In this document: in pieces, positions 1-7,904 of the stretch
Layout: every line of letters starts with the position of its first letter
How positions within the stretch are numbered: the stretch's first letter is position 1
Origin: CAWEFA01 sp963808135
Lineage (GTDB): Bacteria > Bacteroidota > Bacteroidia > Bacteroidales > DTGW01
Assembly (NCBI GenBank): GCA_963808135.1
Contig: CAWEFA010000119.1
Coordinates: 1 to 64,000 of the forward strand
Reading direction: 5' to 3'
DNA length: 64,000 nt
The notes under the pieces: generated by a model
Databases searched by the model: none
Told to the model about the DNA's origin: nothing
The model's input: the letters and a program-made list of their open reading frames with translations, nothing else
Translations under genes and position numbers: made by a program

Positions 1-723
1 TTTCTTTTGATCGGGATGATAAGGAATTCCTATACCGCCACCCAAATTAACAAATTCGAATATGATTTTTAATTCCCTTGTTATTTCTAAAATAAGGTTA
101 AACAAAATTTCTGCAGTTTCAGCAAAATAGTCCGGATCGAGTTCATTGGATGCAACCATGGTATGAAGCCCGAACCGCTTTACACCTTTTTCTTTGGCCA
201 TTTTATATCCAAGAATTATTTGTTCGCGCGTAAAGCCATATTTAGCCTCTTCGGGATGGCCGATAATAAAGTTGCCTTTTTTCAATGGGCCAGGGTTATA
301 TCGAAGTGAAATAACTTCAGGAATACCGGTATATTTTTCGAGATAAGGCAAATGTGAAATGTCATCGAGGTTGATAATAGAGCCAAGTTTTTTGGCTGCA
401 ATAAATTCCTCGGCAGGCGTATTGTTTGAAGAATACATGATGTTTTCCCCAACAATACCAGCCTTTTCAGACAGGACTAATTCCGGAAGGGAGCTGCAAT
501 CGGTTCCAAATCCTTCATTTTTAAATAATTTTATAAGAAATGGGTTGGGACAGGCTTTTACTGAAAAGAATTCTTTAAAACCTTTATTCCAGGAAAATGC
601 TTTGTTTAATTTCCGCGCATTTTCAAGCATGGCCTTTTCGTCGTATATATGAAAAGGCGTTGGGTATTCGGCAATAATTTTTTTAATCTGGTCGAGTGTA
701 AAAGGCACTTTTTTTTGGTTCAT
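1..723 (-). CDS. lysA: Diaminopimelate decarboxylase, N-terminal part (runs off the window)
   Basis: PLP-dependent fold-III decarboxylase that converts meso-diaminopimelate to L-lysine in the cytoplasm. The 241 visible codons start at the ATG on 721-723 and remain open at the window edge, so roughly the C-terminal 40 percent is missing. Visible family signatures are TPFHIYDE near residue 22, the PLP-lysine motif FSVKACPNP (Lys56), DCSSLPEL, IMYSSNNTP and the glycine-rich GGGIGIPY near the edge. The SVKACPNP / SSNNTP wording fits the LysA lineage shared with Firmicutes better than the YAVKAN type. A response regulator gene ends 22 bases upstream on the same strand. Another group IV decarboxylase is possible but less likely. 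Confidence 0.85.
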   Translation of the reverse strand, partial: MNQKKVPFTLDQIKKIIAEYPTPFHIYDEKAMLENARKLNKAFSWNKGFKEFFSVKACPNPFLIKLFKNEGFGTDCSSLPELVLSEKAGIVGENIMYSSNNTPAEEFIAAKKLGSIINLDDISHLPYLEKYTGIPEVISLRYNPGPLKKGNFIIGHPEEAKYGFTREQIILGYKMAKEKGVKRFGLHTMVASNELDPDYFAETAEILFNLILEITRELKIIFEFVNLGGGIGIPYHPDQKK

Positions 724-745
724 ATTATAATTTAAAATCAAAGGT

Positions 746-1390
746 TTATAAATCGGTTAATTTATTTTCAATGGCGTACATTACAAGCTGGGCAGTATTT
801 TTTGTGCTGGTTTTAGAAAGAAGCCTGGCCCTGTGTTTCTCCACAGTGCGTTTGCTAATAAACAGGGTATCGGCAATTTCCTGGTTGGAAAGCCCTTTGC
901 ATATTTGTTCGAGCACTTCTTTTTCGCGTTTTGAAATAAAAGCCGGGTTGCCCGATATTTTGCTCACAGTTTTAATGTTTTTTACTACATTATAAAGAAC
1001 TTCAGAAGAGAAGTAAGTGCCGCCTTTCATAACTATTTCAATTGCTTTAATCACTTCTGTTATTTCGGAATTTTTTAAAATAAATCCTTTTACACCGGCA
1101 TCGATCATTCGATAATAATATTCTTCCTCGCCATACATTGAAAGGGAAATAATTTTTAAATCGGGATACTTCTCAATTACAGCGCGTGATGCTTCAGTAC
1201 CGTTCATAACAGGCATTTCAATATCAATAAGTATTACATCGGCAAGAGTTTTTTCAAGTACAGAAAGTAATTCGGCGCCGTTGGAAGCTTCAGCAATAAC
1301 ATTAATATTATCGCATCCCGATAACAACAATTTTAAGCCGTTCCGGAACAGGTTATGATCATCGACAAGTATAACCCGAATTGCTTCCAT
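746..1390 (-). CDS. NarL/FixJ-family response regulator
   Basis: A 214-residue two-component response regulator. The receiver domain (about residues 1-120) has the acidic pair D10-D11, the phospho-acceptor D56 in LIDIEMPVMNG, and a conserved Lys in FILKN. A LuxR-type helix-turn-helix follows at about residues 150-205 (SKREKEVLEQICKGLSNQEIA...). It should bind DNA as a phosphorylation-dependent dimer. No histidine kinase lies next to it, so its partner is elsewhere. The gene runs the same way as lysA 22 bases away and may be cotranscribed, which says little about its regulon. Confidence 0.9.
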   Translation of the reverse strand: MEAIRVILVDDHNLFRNGLKLLLSGCDNINVIAEASNGAELLSVLEKTLADVILIDIEMPVMNGTEASRAVIEKYPDLKIISLSMYGEEEYYYRMIDAGVKGFILKNSEITEVIKAIEIVMKGGTYFSSEVLYNVVKNIKTVSKISGNPAFISKREKEVLEQICKGLSNQEIADTLFISKRTVEKHRARLLSKTSTKNTAQLVMYAIENKLTDL

Positions 1391-1530
1391 ATAATTTCAA
1401 TAATTCAATTCAAAAATATTAATTCAACAAAGTGTTTATAATAAACCAGGCCTTAAAATTAAATAAAACCGGATAGTTTTAGTAATAAATCTATTTTAAA
1501 ATCCCCAATCGTTCATTTCATGCTTTTAAC

Positions 1531-1564
1531 ACAAAATAAAAGAGGCCATCTTGCGAAGGCCTCT
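1531..1564 (-). terminator. Rho-independent terminator after rpsT
   Basis: A perfect 7-bp stem, AGAGGCC (1541-1547) against GGCCTCT (1558-1564), has a 10-base loop. Read on the minus strand it is followed by a T-rich run (TTTTATTTTGT). It lies 21 bases past the rpsT stop. On the plus strand a run of T also follows the stem, so it may work in both directions. Confidence 0.75.
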
Positions 1565-1585
1565 CATTTTTTAATTTCATCCGGC

Positions 1586-1840
1586 TTACTGCAAACTATT
1601 TACATGTTTTGCCAAACTGCTTTTTAAATTTGAAGCCTTATTATGGTGTATGACTTTCTTTTTTGATAATTTATCCAACATTGAAACTACTTTGGGCAAT
1701 AATGCCTGTGCTTCATCTTTAACAGTAATTTCGTGGAGTTTTTTTACTGCATTTCTTGTGGTTTTGGCATAATAATGATTCTCCGTTTTCCGGTTTTCAG
1801 TCTGCCTGTTCCTTTTTATTGACGATTTATGATTGGCCAT
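1586..1840 (-). CDS. rpsT: 30S ribosomal protein S20
   Basis: An 84-residue, Lys/Arg/His-rich protein of normal S20 length. It begins MANHKSSIKRNRQTE, the conserved S20 N-terminus, and ends in the helical KVIHHNKASNLKSSLAKHVN segment that packs against 16S rRNA. It binds 16S rRNA early in 30S assembly. It is a single-gene unit: a candidate promoter box lies about 42 bases upstream and a clear hairpin terminator follows the stop. Confidence 0.95.
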   Translation of the reverse strand: MANHKSSIKRNRQTENRKTENHYYAKTTRNAVKKLHEITVKDEAQALLPKVVSMLDKLSKKKVIHHNKASNLKSSLAKHVNSLQ

Positions 1841-1881
1841 TATTTATTTTCTTTATATATCTTTTTTATTAATTGAGGCTG

Positions 1882-1889
1882 CAAAAATA
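1882..1889 (-). promoter_or_regulatory. Candidate Bacteroidota -7 box for rpsT
   Basis: On the minus strand this reads TATTTTTG, matching TAnnTTTG, 42 bases upstream of the rpsT ATG. No convincing TTG -33 element was found at the usual spacing, so it is only a candidate in AT-rich DNA. Confidence 0.3.
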
Positions 1890-2047
1890 ATCATCTTTTT
1901 GAATTTATAAAATTTACAAGTAAAAAATGACATTTAAACTTTTACGGTATTCCTGAGATATAACTTTTTATTGGCTTTAAAATTACTGATAATTCCAAAA
2001 TTGTTTCTTTTCAAAGGTTAATTTCAGAAAATAAATTCAATTGAAGT

Positions 2048-3439
2048 TTAAAATTTTTCGTATTCAGAATCTTTTTTATCATCATCGAACATTTTAAGCC
2101 TGAAGCCATCAGAAGGCATTTTTGTTGATGGGTTTTCTTTCCGGAATGTTGCCTTGTTTGGAATTTCATTTGCTTCGTTTTTACCCGGATTAATATTTTC
2201 GGTTACTGTTTTTTTAGGCTCAGGAATATTCATATTTCTTTTAATTTCAACTTTAGAAGGCGCTTTAGTGGCTGCTTTTTTTTCAGTTTTTAAAATTGAA
2301 TTTGCGAAAGCGGAGATTTTGTGCAAATCAACTTTAAAAAATGCGATAATATCTTTAAGGTTTTCAGCTTCCTTGGCAAGCAATTCAGAACTATGCGCCA
2401 ATTGATCGGAAGAAAGGGCATTCTGTTGTGTTACCTGGTTCAGGCGTTGTAAGGCGCTATTGATTTGTTCTGCACCTGCATTTTGTTCAATACTGGCAGC
2501 AGTAATATCCTGGACCAATTTGGCTGTTTTTTCAATTTCGGGAACAATTGTGTTTAATTCATTGGCAGCAGTTTCGGAAATATTTACGCCTTGCGCAGAA
2601 AGCTCGTTAATCTGATCGGCTGCAGCTTTACTATTTTCAGCAAGTTTGCGGACTTCAGAAGATACGACTGCAAACCCGCGCCCATGCTCGCCGGCGCGTG
2701 CAGCTTCAACTGCTGCATTTAACGCAAGAATATTTGTTTGAAATGCTATGTCGCCGATAATAGATATTTTTTCAGCAATTTTTTTCATTGACTCAGCAGC
2801 TGTTACAACTGAAGTATTTCCTTTTTTAATACCTGCTGCAGATTCAACCGCAATTGTTTCAGTTTCTTTTGAATTATCGGTGTTTTGCTGAATATTGGCT
2901 ACCATTTCTTCCATACTTGAAGATACTTCCTGGGCCGAAGATGCCTGATCCGCTGCCCCCTGCGATAATTGCCCCGCATCTTTATTAATCCTTTCGCTCA
3001 GATCAACAAGGTTATCGGAACTTTTTTTAATCTGAGATGCTATTTGCAATAATTGTTGTACCAGTGTTTCAGTTGATCTGGCTATATCTCCCAATTCATC
3101 TTTTCTTTTTGTAACATTGTTGTCTACTTCTATTTTCAAATTTCCCTGTGCAAGTTCATCTAAGTTATTTAATATACTTTTAAATGGCTTTTGTATCAAA
3201 ATAATAATAAAATAAGTACCGCTTAAAAACCAAACTATTGCTAATGGGAAAAACCAAAATATAGCTTTAATTCCAATTTGGCCTACAATAAAACTCATAA
3301 AGCTTATTCCCAATAATTCTATGAACATTATTACGGCAATATTTTTAATTATTGTGTTTTTAAAAAGCAACCTAATTACTATAGTAATTACGGGAATACA
3401 AAAAAGCAGAAACAAACCAAACGACATTATATCACTCAT
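2048..3439 (-). CDS. Methyl-accepting chemotaxis protein lacking a ligand-binding domain
   Basis: A 463-residue transducer. The N-terminus is three closely spaced hydrophobic segments (about residues 7-24, 34-56 and 58-82) with no periplasmic or PAS sensor between them. A HAMP-like linker follows (about 83-135), then the coiled-coil signalling domain with the hairpin tip containing AFQTNILALNAAVEAARAGE near residues 230-250. This tip is what contacts CheA and CheW. The last 90 residues are a charged, low-complexity tail rich in Lys, Glu and Pro. The absence of a sensor domain suggests it reads membrane state or a partner protein. It stands alone, with no che genes in view. Confidence 0.88.
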   Translation of the reverse strand: MSDIMSFGLFLLFCIPVITIVIRLLFKNTIIKNIAVIMFIELLGISFMSFIVGQIGIKAIFWFFPLAIVWFLSGTYFIIILIQKPFKSILNNLDELAQGNLKIEVDNNVTKRKDELGDIARSTETLVQQLLQIASQIKKSSDNLVDLSERINKDAGQLSQGAADQASSAQEVSSSMEEMVANIQQNTDNSKETETIAVESAAGIKKGNTSVVTAAESMKKIAEKISIIGDIAFQTNILALNAAVEAARAGEHGRGFAVVSSEVRKLAENSKAAADQINELSAQGVNISETAANELNTIVPEIEKTAKLVQDITAASIEQNAGAEQINSALQRLNQVTQQNALSSDQLAHSSELLAKEAENLKDIIAFFKVDLHKISAFANSILKTEKKAATKAPSKVEIKRNMNIPEPKKTVTENINPGKNEANEIPNKATFRKENPSTKMPSDGFRLKMFDDDKKDSEYEKF

Positions 3440-3725
3440 AACAACTTATTTTTTACCGTCTTTTTTTTCTTAAAATTAATATTCTTTTTTAAATTTTTAA
3501 GATAAAAATACTTTTAACATATAGTTAAATTTAAACAAAGCTTTAAGCAATAATTTAAAATTTAAATAAAACTTAATATTCAATCTAATAAACCAGCAAA
3601 GCTTTTGCATGTTTTATAAATTTATAATTTAACTAAATTCGTTAAATTAGCATGGCATGATAGAGAAATTATAACTAATTTCAAATGAAGAATTAAAGTA
3701 TTGTATATTAAAAAAATTTATTTAT

Positions 3726-4031
3726 ATGATAAAACATATTGTATGCTGGAAAATAAAAGATTTTGCTGAAGGTAAGGCAAAACCGGAAAATATTCTTATT
3801 ATGAAAGAAATGCTGGTATCTTTAAAATACAAGATTTCACTTATAAAGGAATTGGAATTTGGAATCAATCTGCCGGAGGCGGATACTGCAAATTTTGATG
3901 CCGTTTTAATTGTTTTATTTGATTCACATGATAATTTGAAAGCCTACATACGTCATCCCGAACATTTAAAAGTAAATGAATTTATAAGTAAAATAAGAGA
4001 AACCAGGGTTTGTATAGATTATGCATATTAA
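3726..4031 (+). CDS. Dabb (stress-responsive alpha/beta barrel) domain protein
   Basis: A 101-residue protein matching the Dabb family over its full length. It opens with MIKHIVCWKIKD, has the central DAVLIVLFDSHDNLKAYIRHPEH segment, and ends with a short strand. Dabb proteins form dimeric ferredoxin-like alpha/beta barrels. Their roles vary and are often unknown, so no reaction is assigned. It is the first gene of a tight operon: the CPBP gene starts 3 bases after its stop. Confidence 0.8.
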   Translation: MIKHIVCWKIKDFAEGKAKPENILIMKEMLVSLKYKISLIKELEFGINLPEADTANFDAVLIVLFDSHDNLKAYIRHPEHLKVNEFISKIRETRVCIDYAY

Positions 4032-4034
4032 TTT

Positions 4035-4739
4035 ATGGAAAATATAAAATTTTATAGTACGGTATTATCAATTTCTACATTAACTGTTGCATTTATCGCA
4101 TTTTTTTTTGTTAGCAATAATAAAATAATAGCAAGGTTCTTCGTTAAAAATTCAGGTGAAGAAGCCGGCCAAATAAAATTTGTTCTGTTCCAGAGGTTAA
4201 CAGGTGTTTTATGTTTTGGAATATTCCCTGCTTTGATGTTGGTAGCGTTCAAAAATGATTCTTTTTATAAATCGTGGCTTGCAATTCATTTAAATTTTTC
4301 TTCCTTCATTATAATTGTTACTATTGGCGGAATATTGGTTTTAATAAATTGGGTTGCATCGCGGTCGCCCGAAAACCTTGCAAAATATCCGCAAATAAGG
4401 GCAAGGGCATGGCCATTTTCATTACTGTTGTTAAGCGCAATAAGTTGGATTGCTTATTTATTCGCATACGAGTTTATGTTCAGGGGATTTTTTTTATTTA
4501 ATTGTGTTGGAGAAATAGGGATTTTTGCATCAATAATTATCAATGTTGTTTTCTATTCATTAGTTCATTTGCACAAAGGGAAAAAAGAAACATTAGGTTC
4601 AATACCGTTGGGAATTATTTTTTGTTTAATAACAATACATTTTGGAACTATTTGGGGCGCTTTCTGGATCCATTGTTGTTTGGCGCTTTCAAATGAATGG
4701 TTTTCTATAAAATATCATAAAGAAATAAAAGCAGGATGA
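4035..4739 (+). CDS. CPBP-family intramembrane protease
   Basis: A 234-residue, very hydrophobic protein with about seven membrane segments. The three CPBP (Abi/Rce1-like) motifs are visible: YEFMFRG at residues 145-151 (the family's EExxxR, with the first Glu replaced by Tyr), FYSLVHLH at 173-180, and WIHCCLALSN at 211-220. The family comprises glutamate-type intramembrane endopeptidases; the substrate here is unknown. It sits between a Dabb gene and an SDR gene, overlapping the latter by 4 bases (ATGA), so the three are almost certainly co-translated. The altered first Glu may affect activity. Confidence 0.82.
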   Translation: MENIKFYSTVLSISTLTVAFIAFFFVSNNKIIARFFVKNSGEEAGQIKFVLFQRLTGVLCFGIFPALMLVAFKNDSFYKSWLAIHLNFSSFIIIVTIGGILVLINWVASRSPENLAKYPQIRARAWPFSLLLLSAISWIAYLFAYEFMFRGFFLFNCVGEIGIFASIIINVVFYSLVHLHKGKKETLGSIPLGIIFCLITIHFGTIWGAFWIHCCLALSNEWFSIKYHKEIKAG

Positions 4740-5713
4740 ATATTTTTCTTACAGGCGCTACCGGTTTTATCGGGTATCATTTGGCAAAACGTTTATCCGA
4801 TCAAGGCCATATAGTGCATGCAATATATCGTAACAAAAGCAAAACGCTTAATATGGACTTTGAAAACATTAAATGGTTTCAAGGCAATATTCTTGATGTT
4901 GATAGCCTTGAAAAGGCAATGGAAGGTTGCGAACAAATATTTCACGTTGCTGCATTTGCAAATGTGTGGGGAAATAAACCCGGGGATTTTACAAGGCAAA
5001 ATGTTCAGGGAACAGTAAATGTGTTGGATGCCGCGCAAAAAGTTGGGATAAATAATATTGTTGTAACTTCAACTGCAGGTATTTTTGGCCCATCGCAAAA
5101 TGGCATCATAAATGAAAATTCCAAGCCTACGGTTCCTTTTTTTACAGGCTATGAAAGATCGAAGGCTGAAGCTGAAAGAATTATAATTGACAGGGTAAAA
5201 CCCGGTTTGAGGATTATTATTGTCAACCCGACAAGGGTATTCGGTCCGGGTATAATAAGCGAAAGTAACAGCGTTACGAAAATGATAAAAAAATATACCG
5301 AAGGGAAATGGCACATATTGCCGGGAAACGGGAACAGTATTGGAAATTACGTGTATGTTGACGATGTTGTAAACGGGCATATATTGGCTATGCAAAATGG
5401 CAAATCGGGAGAGCGGTATATTTTAGGCGGCGAAAATATTACATACAGGCAACTTTTTAAAACTATAGATAAGCTTACTGATAGAAGCCATAAATTAATT
5501 GGTTTTTCACTGCCTGCTATGCTTGGAGTAGCTTATGCGATGATTTTTTTCAATAAAATTACACGCATCAAACCGCTAATTACGCCTGCCCTCGTCCGAA
5601 AATTCAATTATAACTGGGAAATAGGCAACGATAAAGCAATAAATGAACTTGGCTGCAAATTTATAAGTTTTGAAGAAGGAGTAAATAAAACAATTGCATG
5701 GTTAAAAAATTAA
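4736..5713 (+). CDS. NAD(P)-dependent extended SDR reductase/epimerase
   Basis: A 325-residue extended short-chain dehydrogenase of the dihydroflavonol-reductase / sugar-epimerase group. The nucleotide-binding motif TGATGFIG lies at residues 6-13, the catalytic Thr/Ser segment TSTAGIFG at 111-118, and YERSK supplies Tyr139 and Lys143. NPTRVFGPG follows, as in this group. The substrate cannot be read from the sequence. It is the last gene of the Dabb / CPBP / SDR operon; an imperfect palindrome follows about 95 bases after the stop. Confidence 0.88.
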   Translation: MNIFLTGATGFIGYHLAKRLSDQGHIVHAIYRNKSKTLNMDFENIKWFQGNILDVDSLEKAMEGCEQIFHVAAFANVWGNKPGDFTRQNVQGTVNVLDAAQKVGINNIVVTSTAGIFGPSQNGIINENSKPTVPFFTGYERSKAEAERIIIDRVKPGLRIIIVNPTRVFGPGIISESNSVTKMIKKYTEGKWHILPGNGNSIGNYVYVDDVVNGHILAMQNGKSGERYILGGENITYRQLFKTIDKLTDRSHKLIGFSLPAMLGVAYAMIFFNKITRIKPLITPALVRKFNYNWEIGNDKAINELGCKFISFEEGVNKTIAWLKN

Positions 5714-5807
5714 ATTTTTTTATTGATGTAAATAAATTGTAATTTAATTTGCAGAATAAATAATTTGAACCATAATTATTAAAATATTTTAAAGTTTAAT
5801 TTTTTTT

Positions 5808-5894
5808 GTGAAATTTGGTGAATTGGTGATTTGGTGGCATTTTTAAAATACTTTTAGCCACAAAAACACTAAAACACCAAAATCCACTAAATTC
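5808..5894. repeat. Imperfect GTG-rich inverted repeat
   Basis: The left arm (5808-5838), ending TTGGTGGC, and the right arm (5857-5894), starting GCCACAAAAAC, are imperfect reverse complements. Both arms are built of short TTGGTG / CACCAA steps. It lies between the SDR operon and the next gene and could serve as a terminator or be a dispersed palindromic element. Only one copy of this kind was noticed in the window. Confidence 0.5.
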
Positions 5895-5967
5895 AGTACT
5901 TTCACGAGGCTATATTTATAACTTAACGAACTAATTTTAAATTAAAAAATTAAAAAATTCGCATACC

Positions 5968-6276
5968 ATGAAGGAAATAAAAAAGATTCACACGTTATCG
6001 CTTGCAAAAATCTATGGCCTCAGCATGGCAATTTTAGGGCTTATTGTCGGCATATTTGTAGGTTTTATAATGTTTTTTGTTGGTTCATTTTTTAGAACCG
6101 ATAGCAATTTTTCTTCTTCACTTGGGGCAAGCCTTGGCATTGCCGGATTTCTGTTTATGCCAATAGCATTTGGCCTTTTAGGTTTTATATTTAGCGCACT
6201 TACGGCATTAATTTATAATATGCTTGCTTCATGGGTAGGAGGTATAAAATTAGAAATAACTGAAAAAGAAGAATAA
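5968..6276 (+). CDS. Small membrane protein with two helices (DUF3566-like)
   Basis: A 102-residue protein with two hydrophobic segments (about residues 15-42 and 53-82) separated by a short polar loop, and a charged C-terminal tail ending in EITEKEE. The SLAKIYG start and two-helix layout resemble DUF3566-type membrane proteins, but the match is by eye. It stands alone after a 254-base gap, so it probably has its own promoter. Function unknown. Confidence 0.65.
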   Translation: MKEIKKIHTLSLAKIYGLSMAILGLIVGIFVGFIMFFVGSFFRTDSNFSSSLGASLGIAGFLFMPIAFGLLGFIFSALTALIYNMLASWVGGIKLEITEKEE

Positions 6277-6304
6277 AATTAACAGGAAGCTTATAAAGCA
6301 GAAT

Positions 6305-6853
6305 TCAATTATTAATTTTTATATGCGCCCAATTTTCCCCATTGCGTATCCGGTTTAATTGTGTATGGGTAATACCGAACTCTTCAGCTATAGTATAAAG
6401 CTTGCGATCTCCCTTTTTTAGTAACTTCAATTTTAAGCGTATCACATCGTCTTCATTTAATTTAGCGTTGTAAAATGAGCAGCCTCTTTTATAATTTGGA
6501 TTTATTTTCTGATGTGCAAACATAGTTTGCCTGGTTACCCAAATTAAATTCGATACATGATTATTCCTTTTATTAAAATCGAGGTGGATAACATGTTTTT
6601 GCAATTCATTAAATTTGGGAATAAAATGTTCCGCTACCAACTTATGGATATATTTTGTTGTTGATTTGGTTTTGTTAATTCTAACGACAAGAACTTCATA
6701 TCCTTTTATTACTGTATTTTTTAATATTAAACCTGATGGATCTCTTTTAAAACTTTTTAGCCTTCCATAATTCGAAATTTCATATCTCTCATTTTTAGCA
6801 AGACCGCGGAATTTCAGCTTCTTCCAAATTTCATTTTTTAAATTCCTTTTCAT
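6305..6853 (-). CDS. NUMOD4 / HNH homing-endonuclease-like protein
   Basis: The reading frame is open from 6973; the ATG at 6851-6853 (MKRNLKNEIW) is preferred because the family homology begins just after it. This gives 182 residues. Visible parts are a NUMOD4-type start (WKKLKF...YEISNYGRLKS), an HNH-like core (HKLVAEHFIP...HVIHLDFNKRNNHVSNLIW), and a C-terminal segment that may be a small helix-turn-helix for DNA binding. Such proteins are free-standing homing nucleases of phage, introns and mobile DNA. It is not inside a recognisable intron or phage here, but a decayed glycosyltransferase and IS remnant lie next to it. Confidence 0.7.
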   Translation of the reverse strand: MKRNLKNEIWKKLKFRGLAKNERYEISNYGRLKSFKRDPSGLILKNTVIKGYEVLVVRINKTKSTTKYIHKLVAEHFIPKFNELQKHVIHLDFNKRNNHVSNLIWVTRQTMFAHQKINPNYKRGCSFYNAKLNEDDVIRLKLKLLKKGDRKLYTIAEEFGITHTQLNRIRNGENWAHIKINN

Positions 6854-7191
6854 ATTATAGCATCGTATTTTATTATTAATGCTATAACTTGAAAAAAAGT
6901 AACCCATATTATTCATATTTTTTTTATGCTTTTTAAACAAAATTTTCAAGCCGTTGATAATAAAGGGATACAAACAATTTTGATTTTATAGAAAATGAAG
7001 GGGAATATTGTTGAAAACGACTTATTAAATAAAAACCAGAATTATCATTTTAAATTAATATTCATTGCAGCAAGGTCGTTGCCTAAATGGTTCTCAAATA
7101 TAGTACCTGTCATATTTATTTTATTATTCAATTTTTTATCTTTGGTTTTTACAAAAAATTAAATTCTGTTTAAAACCAATAATTATATTTT

Positions 7192-7516
7192 ATGAAAGCT
7201 TTATTCAGTAGCCGGAAATCAGAAATGTATATCATTCCTTATATTCTTAATTATTTTAAATTTTGTTTTAAAGGTTATTTATTTCAGCGCCCAGTCAATA
7301 GCCATAGATGAGCCGTTCTCAATATATCACGCCCAGCTCGATGTTGTTTCGATTATTAAACAATTGATCACCGGCAATAATCCTCCATTATTTGAAATTA
7401 TACTTCATTACTGGATTAAGCTTTTCGGTATCTCGAAATTTTCGGCGCTTTTTTACCATTGGTTTTTAGTTGTTTAATAGTTCTGTTTATTTATAAAACA
7501 GGCATCAAATTCTTTA
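7192..7516 (+). pseudogene. Remnant of a GT39 (PMT-like) membrane glycosyltransferase
   Basis: Two reading frames together recover the N-terminal part of a dolichyl-phosphate-mannose-type glycosyltransferase. A hydrophobic first helix (about 7226-7290) is followed by AIDEPFSIYHAQ, NNPPLFEIILHYWIKLFG and, after a frame change near 7449, LPLVFSCLIVLFIYKTG. The IDEPF...NPP pattern is characteristic of the first periplasmic loop of this family. The gene needs at least two frame changes and stops where an IS5-type remnant begins, so the remaining 400 or more residues are absent. This looks like true decay after an IS insertion or deletion. Confidence 0.6.
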
Positions 7517-7872
7517 ATGGCGATAGTAATTCATGATGCAAATATTAATGACCGGGAGGGTGCAAAATTATTATTAAAGAATGTTCAATATAAATACCCC
7601 GTCTGAAAAAGATCATGGTAGATCAAGGATACACTGGTGAATTAGTAGAATGGACAATGAAAGTTTTTGGCTGGGTATTAGAAGTTGTGGTAAAAGTAGC
7701 CGGAGTATCTGGCTTCAATGTATTGCCCAAAAGATGGATTGTTGAAAGAACATTTGGCTGGTTCAATTTTCAACACAGGCTTGCAAAAGACTATGAACTA
7801 CTGCCTTGTTGCAGTGAAGCAATGGTTAGATTGTCTATGATTAGAATAATGTTTAATAAAATTCCTAAATAA
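7517..7872 (+). mobile_element. 5'-truncated, frameshifted IS5-family transposase remnant
   Basis: The first part (AIVIHDANINDREGAKLLL) is in one frame to about 7606. After a one-base shift it continues as LKKIMVDQGYTGELVEWTMK and ends KRWIVERTFGWFNFQHRLAKDY...RIMFNKIPK at 7872. These are the second Asp (VDQGYTG) and the Glu (VERTFGW) of the DDE triad of IS5-type transposases. The N-terminal half with the first Asp is missing and the fragment is fused directly to a glycosyltransferase remnant. It cannot be an active transposase. Confidence 0.75.
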
Positions 7873-7904
7873 AATTTAAACAACCTCTTAACGAGGAGAA
7901 AAAA

